Positions 61,545 to 64,000 of a DNA stretch of 64,000 bases are shown here, piece by piece. Each line of letters begins with the position of its first letter. The first letter of the stretch is position 1. Source of the DNA: Paenibacillus durus (GTDB taxonomy: Bacteria; Bacillota; Bacilli; Paenibacillales; Paenibacillaceae); assembly GCF_000756615.1 (NCBI RefSeq), contig NZ_CP009288.1:3348001-3412000 (forward strand), written 5' to 3'. The position numbers and the translations under genes are program-made. Under the pieces are notes generated by a model that saw nothing but the letters and a program-made list of their open reading frames with translations, did no database searches and had not been told where the DNA came from.

Positions 61545-62997
61545 CCAAATTCACCTCATAACTGGTATAAATTTCGCGGTAAATCTTCGAGATCGGCACG
61601 CCGTTTGCCAGCGCCAGCCTTTTACAGTCTTCGTATTCGGGCTTATATTTGACAAGCTTTCCTTCATAATAGGAGTTCTTGATCGTTACCTCGCCGTACC
61701 GGGTGCTGTGCTTAACGAAGCTGCGCTCCAGCATGGCTTTGCCGACCGGGAATTTGCGTACGCCAAGGGATGTCGTCTCCTTGAAAATAACCTCCAGCAC
61801 GTCCTTCTCCCGCTTCGGACCGACAAGCACGCTCAGCTTAACGGCGGGGCGGCCCTTTTTCATGATGATCGGAGTCTTGAATACATCGGAAGCGCCATGG
61901 GCAAAAAGCTGCTCCTCCACGTAGCTGTACAACTCGGGGTTCATATCGTCGATGTTCGTTTCCAGCAGAATCGGTCCGGCTGCGGCGCTTTCCTTCTTAT
62001 CCTCCATCCGGCCCAGGTAGACCCTCAGCACGTTAGGGATCTCCAGATCCCGGTTGCCGAGTCCATAACCGACCGCCTCCATCACAAAATCGGGCTTGTC
62101 GGTAAACTCATCCACCACCGCGGCCAGAATCGCAGCTCCCGTAGGCGTCGTCGTCTCGAACGGAACGAGACCGGCCTTCAACGGAATGCCTTTCAGAATC
62201 TCGACGGTCGCCGGCGCAGGCACCGGAATCAGCCCGTGAGCGCAGCGGACAAAGCCGCCGCCCACCTGAACCGGAGAGGCCAGGATTTTATCCACTTGAA
62301 GATAGTCGAGGCAGATGGCGGCTCCAACGATATCCACAATGGAATCTACCGCACCCACCTCATGAAAATGGACCTCCTCCAGCGGCTTGCCGTGAACCTT
62401 TGCTTCCGCGAGGGCAACCTGCATGAAGATTTTCATGCTGAGCTCCTTTACCCGGTCAGGCAGCGAACTGGCCCCGATGATCCGCTCAATATCCCCGATA
62501 TTGCGGTGATGATGGCCGTGAGGGTGATCGTGGCTATGTTCATGCCTATGGGTATGGCCTTGCTCATGATGATTGTGCCCCTGGAATTGAGGATGCTCAT
62601 GGGCGTGATTCTGCTCGTGTACATGCTCATGTCCGTGCACATGGTTATGTTCGTGTCCTCCATGTGCATGCTCGTGTACGTGAACATGTTCATGCTCGTG
62701 CCCATGGCTATGTTCGTGTCCATGTTCATGCTCGTGCCCATGGTTATGTTCGTGTTCGTGCGCATGTCCAGACCCTTGGTGCGGACCATGATGATCCCCC
62801 GTCAGCCGAACATCCACTTTAATGCCGCTGATTCCTTTTTTGAGCGCCTTGGCGATAGTAACTTCAAATTCGCCGTTCAGGTTCAGCTTGGCGATCTCCC
62901 GAAGGAAGTAATCGGGATCGACCCCGGCATCAAGAAGCGCGCCCAGGTTCATATCTCCGCTGATGCCCGCAAAACAATCGTAATAGAGAATGTTCAC
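61522..62997 (-). CDS. larC: Nickel insertion protein LarC with extended His-rich linker
   Basis: 491 aa. It inserts Ni2+ into the pincer nucleotide in a CTP-dependent step. The N-terminal part (YYDCFAGISGDMNLGALLDAG) and the C-terminal part are in one continuous frame, whereas in Lactobacillus plantarum larC1 and larC2 are joined by ribosomal frameshifting. Between them lies a region of about 100 residues (about 69-166) with more than 40 histidines in HEH/HGH/HVH patterns. It is longer than usual and fits nickel storage. The start is GTG at 62997, decided by AAAGGAGAG 8 nt upstream; the open frame extends to 63057 without a site. Confidence 0.93.
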   Translation of the reverse strand: MNILYYDCFAGISGDMNLGALLDAGVDPDYFLREIAKLNLNGEFEVTIAKALKKGISGIKVDVRLTGDHHGPHQGSGHAHEHEHNHGHEHEHGHEHSHGHEHEHVHVHEHAHGGHEHNHVHGHEHVHEQNHAHEHPQFQGHNHHEQGHTHRHEHSHDHPHGHHHRNIGDIERIIGASSLPDRVKELSMKIFMQVALAEAKVHGKPLEEVHFHEVGAVDSIVDIVGAAICLDYLQVDKILASPVQVGGGFVRCAHGLIPVPAPATVEILKGIPLKAGLVPFETTTPTGAAILAAVVDEFTDKPDFVMEAVGYGLGNRDLEIPNVLRVYLGRMEDKKESAAAGPILLETNIDDMNPELYSYVEEQLFAHGASDVFKTPIIMKKGRPAVKLSVLVGPKREKDVLEVIFKETTSLGVRKFPVGKAMLERSFVKHSTRYGEVTIKNSYYEGKLVKYKPEYEDCKRLALANGVPISKIYREIYTSYEVNLDESQPEI

Positions 62998-63080
62998 CGG
63001 TTTACTCTCCTTTCTGTCCAGGTTATATTGCAAGTAATTTAAAATTGAATGATGCATGTCGATGCATAGCTGTTCGCGGG

Positions 63081-64000
63081 TTAAGCGAACACCTCCGCTA
63101 CATGCTTAAGCTCTTCGATGATAGGCAGGTTCTGCGGGCAATGCTCCTCGCAGGTGCCGCATTCAACACATTGGGATGCCCGTTCTTTCTCGGAAATCCG
63201 GGCATTATAGGTTTCCTTCAACATCTTCTTCTGGAAGTCGTTATCGAGTAAATAATACTCGTTCACATAGGTGAAATTGCCCGGAATGTTCACTCCGGCC
63301 GGACAAGGCATGCAGTAGGCGCAGCCGGTGCAGCTGACTCGCGTCTGGCGGAAAACGTTCCGCGCTTCATTCACAACATCCAGCTCCTTCTTGCTTAAAG
63401 AACCGGAATACGCTTCGTTTGCAATCTTCAGGTTTTCCTCTACCTGCTCCATGGTACTCATGCCGCTTAAGGTGACCGCCACGTCAGGGTTGTTCCACAC
63501 CCACCGCAGCGCCCATTCGGCGGGCGTCCGCTTGATATCGGCCTTATCGAAGGCAGCCTGCACGCCGTCCGGAATGTCGCGAACCAGCCTGCCGCCCCGC
63601 AGCGGTTCCATGACGGCGATGCCGATGCCTTTGGCCGCAGCGTATTCCAGACCTTCGATTCCGGCTTGGAAGTATTCGTCCAGATAATTGTACTGCACCT
63701 GACAGAAGGTCCAGTCATAGGCATCGACAATTTCTTTGAACACCGGCAGTTCGTCGTGGAACGAGAATCCGGGGTAACGGATTCGTCCGTCTTTCACGGC
63801 CGAATCGAGGAACTCTCCGATGCCGAGTTCTTTAACCGTCTTCCAGGTTCCGGCGTTGAGCGCATGCACCAGATAGAAGTCGATGTGGTCGGTTTCCAGA
63901 CGCTCCAGTTGTTCGTTCAGATAGCGGTCCATATCCTCCCGGGTCTGAATCAGCCAACTGGGCAGCTTGGTGGCGATATTCACTTTGTCGCGGTATCCAT
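63081..64000 (-). CDS. Aldo/keto reductase with C-terminal ferredoxin domain, 5' part outside the window
   Basis: The gene continues past the right edge; reading in frame to 64000 gives GYRDKVNIATKLP, the usual strand after the catalytic Asp/Tyr region. The visible 306 codons include the TIM-barrel part with the catalytic-type His in DFYLVHALN and a C-terminal 2x[4Fe-4S] domain (CTGCAYCMPCPAGV; CVECGTCEEHCP). This architecture is known for iron-sulfur aldo/keto reductases, so electrons may come from or go to ferredoxin. It lies 83 nt ahead of the larC GTG and may be in the same operon. Confidence 0.88.
   Translation of the reverse strand, partial: GYRDKVNIATKLPSWLIQTREDMDRYLNEQLERLETDHIDFYLVHALNAGTWKTVKELGIGEFLDSAVKDGRIRYPGFSFHDELPVFKEIVDAYDWTFCQVQYNYLDEYFQAGIEGLEYAAAKGIGIAVMEPLRGGRLVRDIPDGVQAAFDKADIKRTPAEWALRWVWNNPDVAVTLSGMSTMEQVEENLKIANEAYSGSLSKKELDVVNEARNVFRQTRVSCTGCAYCMPCPAGVNIPGNFTYVNEYYLLDNDFQKKMLKETYNARISEKERASQCVECGTCEEHCPQNLPIIEELKHVAEVFA

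Noticed and set aside
61534..63042. A 502-codon open frame on the plus strand antisense to larC
   Set aside because: It is the mirror of larC; the Met/Val-rich stretch is just the complement of the His codons.

Overview
The window looks like chromosome of a Paenibacillus-type bacterium (Bacillota). This is inferred from strong AGGAGG-type ribosome binding sites, frequent TTG and GTG starts decided by those sites, moderate-to-high GC, and gene families typical of that group: a LicT-type antiterminator, a PdxK-type kinase, YdcZ-type transporters, an LTA-synthase-like protein and the hut and lar operons. I saw no rRNA, tRNA, CRISPR array or intact insertion sequence.

Layout from left to right. 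0.2-2.9 kb: a sugar PTS EIIBC gene with a LicT/BglG antiterminator and a candidate RAT/terminator leader. 3.0-3.4 kb: a decayed HAD hydrolase. 3.6-21.4 kb: a large toxin-complex (Tc) locus on the minus strand. It encodes a TcB-TcC fusion (2,570 aa) with a variable C-terminal effector, a giant TcA (3,212 aa) with extra N-terminal repeats, and a minimal nucleotidyltransferase overlapping the end of TcA. 21.6-26.8 kb: a lipoprotein of the alkaline-phosphatase fold, a methyltransferase, cardiolipin synthase, a damaged lipoprotein gene and a small four-helix membrane protein. 26.8-28.9 kb: YdcZ-type transporter, Crp/Fnr regulator, YdcZ-type transporter and NUDIX, with a perfect palindrome in class-II activator position. 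29.1-32.7 kb: radical-SAM NirJ1 and NirJ2, a fused siroheme decarboxylase (AhbA/AhbB type) and a NusG-II protein, which together form a siroheme-dependent heme module. A 26-codon membrane peptide gene follows at 32.9 kb.

33-44 kb: an LTA-synthase-like protein, then a histidine utilisation operon hutH-hutU-hutI-M20 hydrolase-amidohydrolase. The last two genes plausibly replace HutG, giving histidine to glutamate through formiminoglutamate and formylglutamate. A HAD phosphatase-hisC pair lies upstream. 44-51 kb: GNAT, sulfite reductase cysJ-cysI, a polytopic membrane protein, a small LSm-like protein and a MerR regulator with a 19-bp-spacer promoter. 52.06-52.40 kb: a G/T-rich tandem array in which one strand is almost free of adenine. 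52.8-57.3 kb: mntH with a consensus promoter and a probable MntR operator, then an ABC ATPase-MFS pair divergent from an AraC regulator.

57.4-64 kb: pdxK with a Tritrichomonas-class IMP dehydrogenase, then larC-larE-larB for the nickel-pincer cofactor, preceded by an aldo/keto reductase with a C-terminal ferredoxin domain that runs off the right edge. The most interesting block is the Tc locus: its nuclease-like effector end, its enlarged TcA and the coupled nucleotidyltransferase are unusual together.
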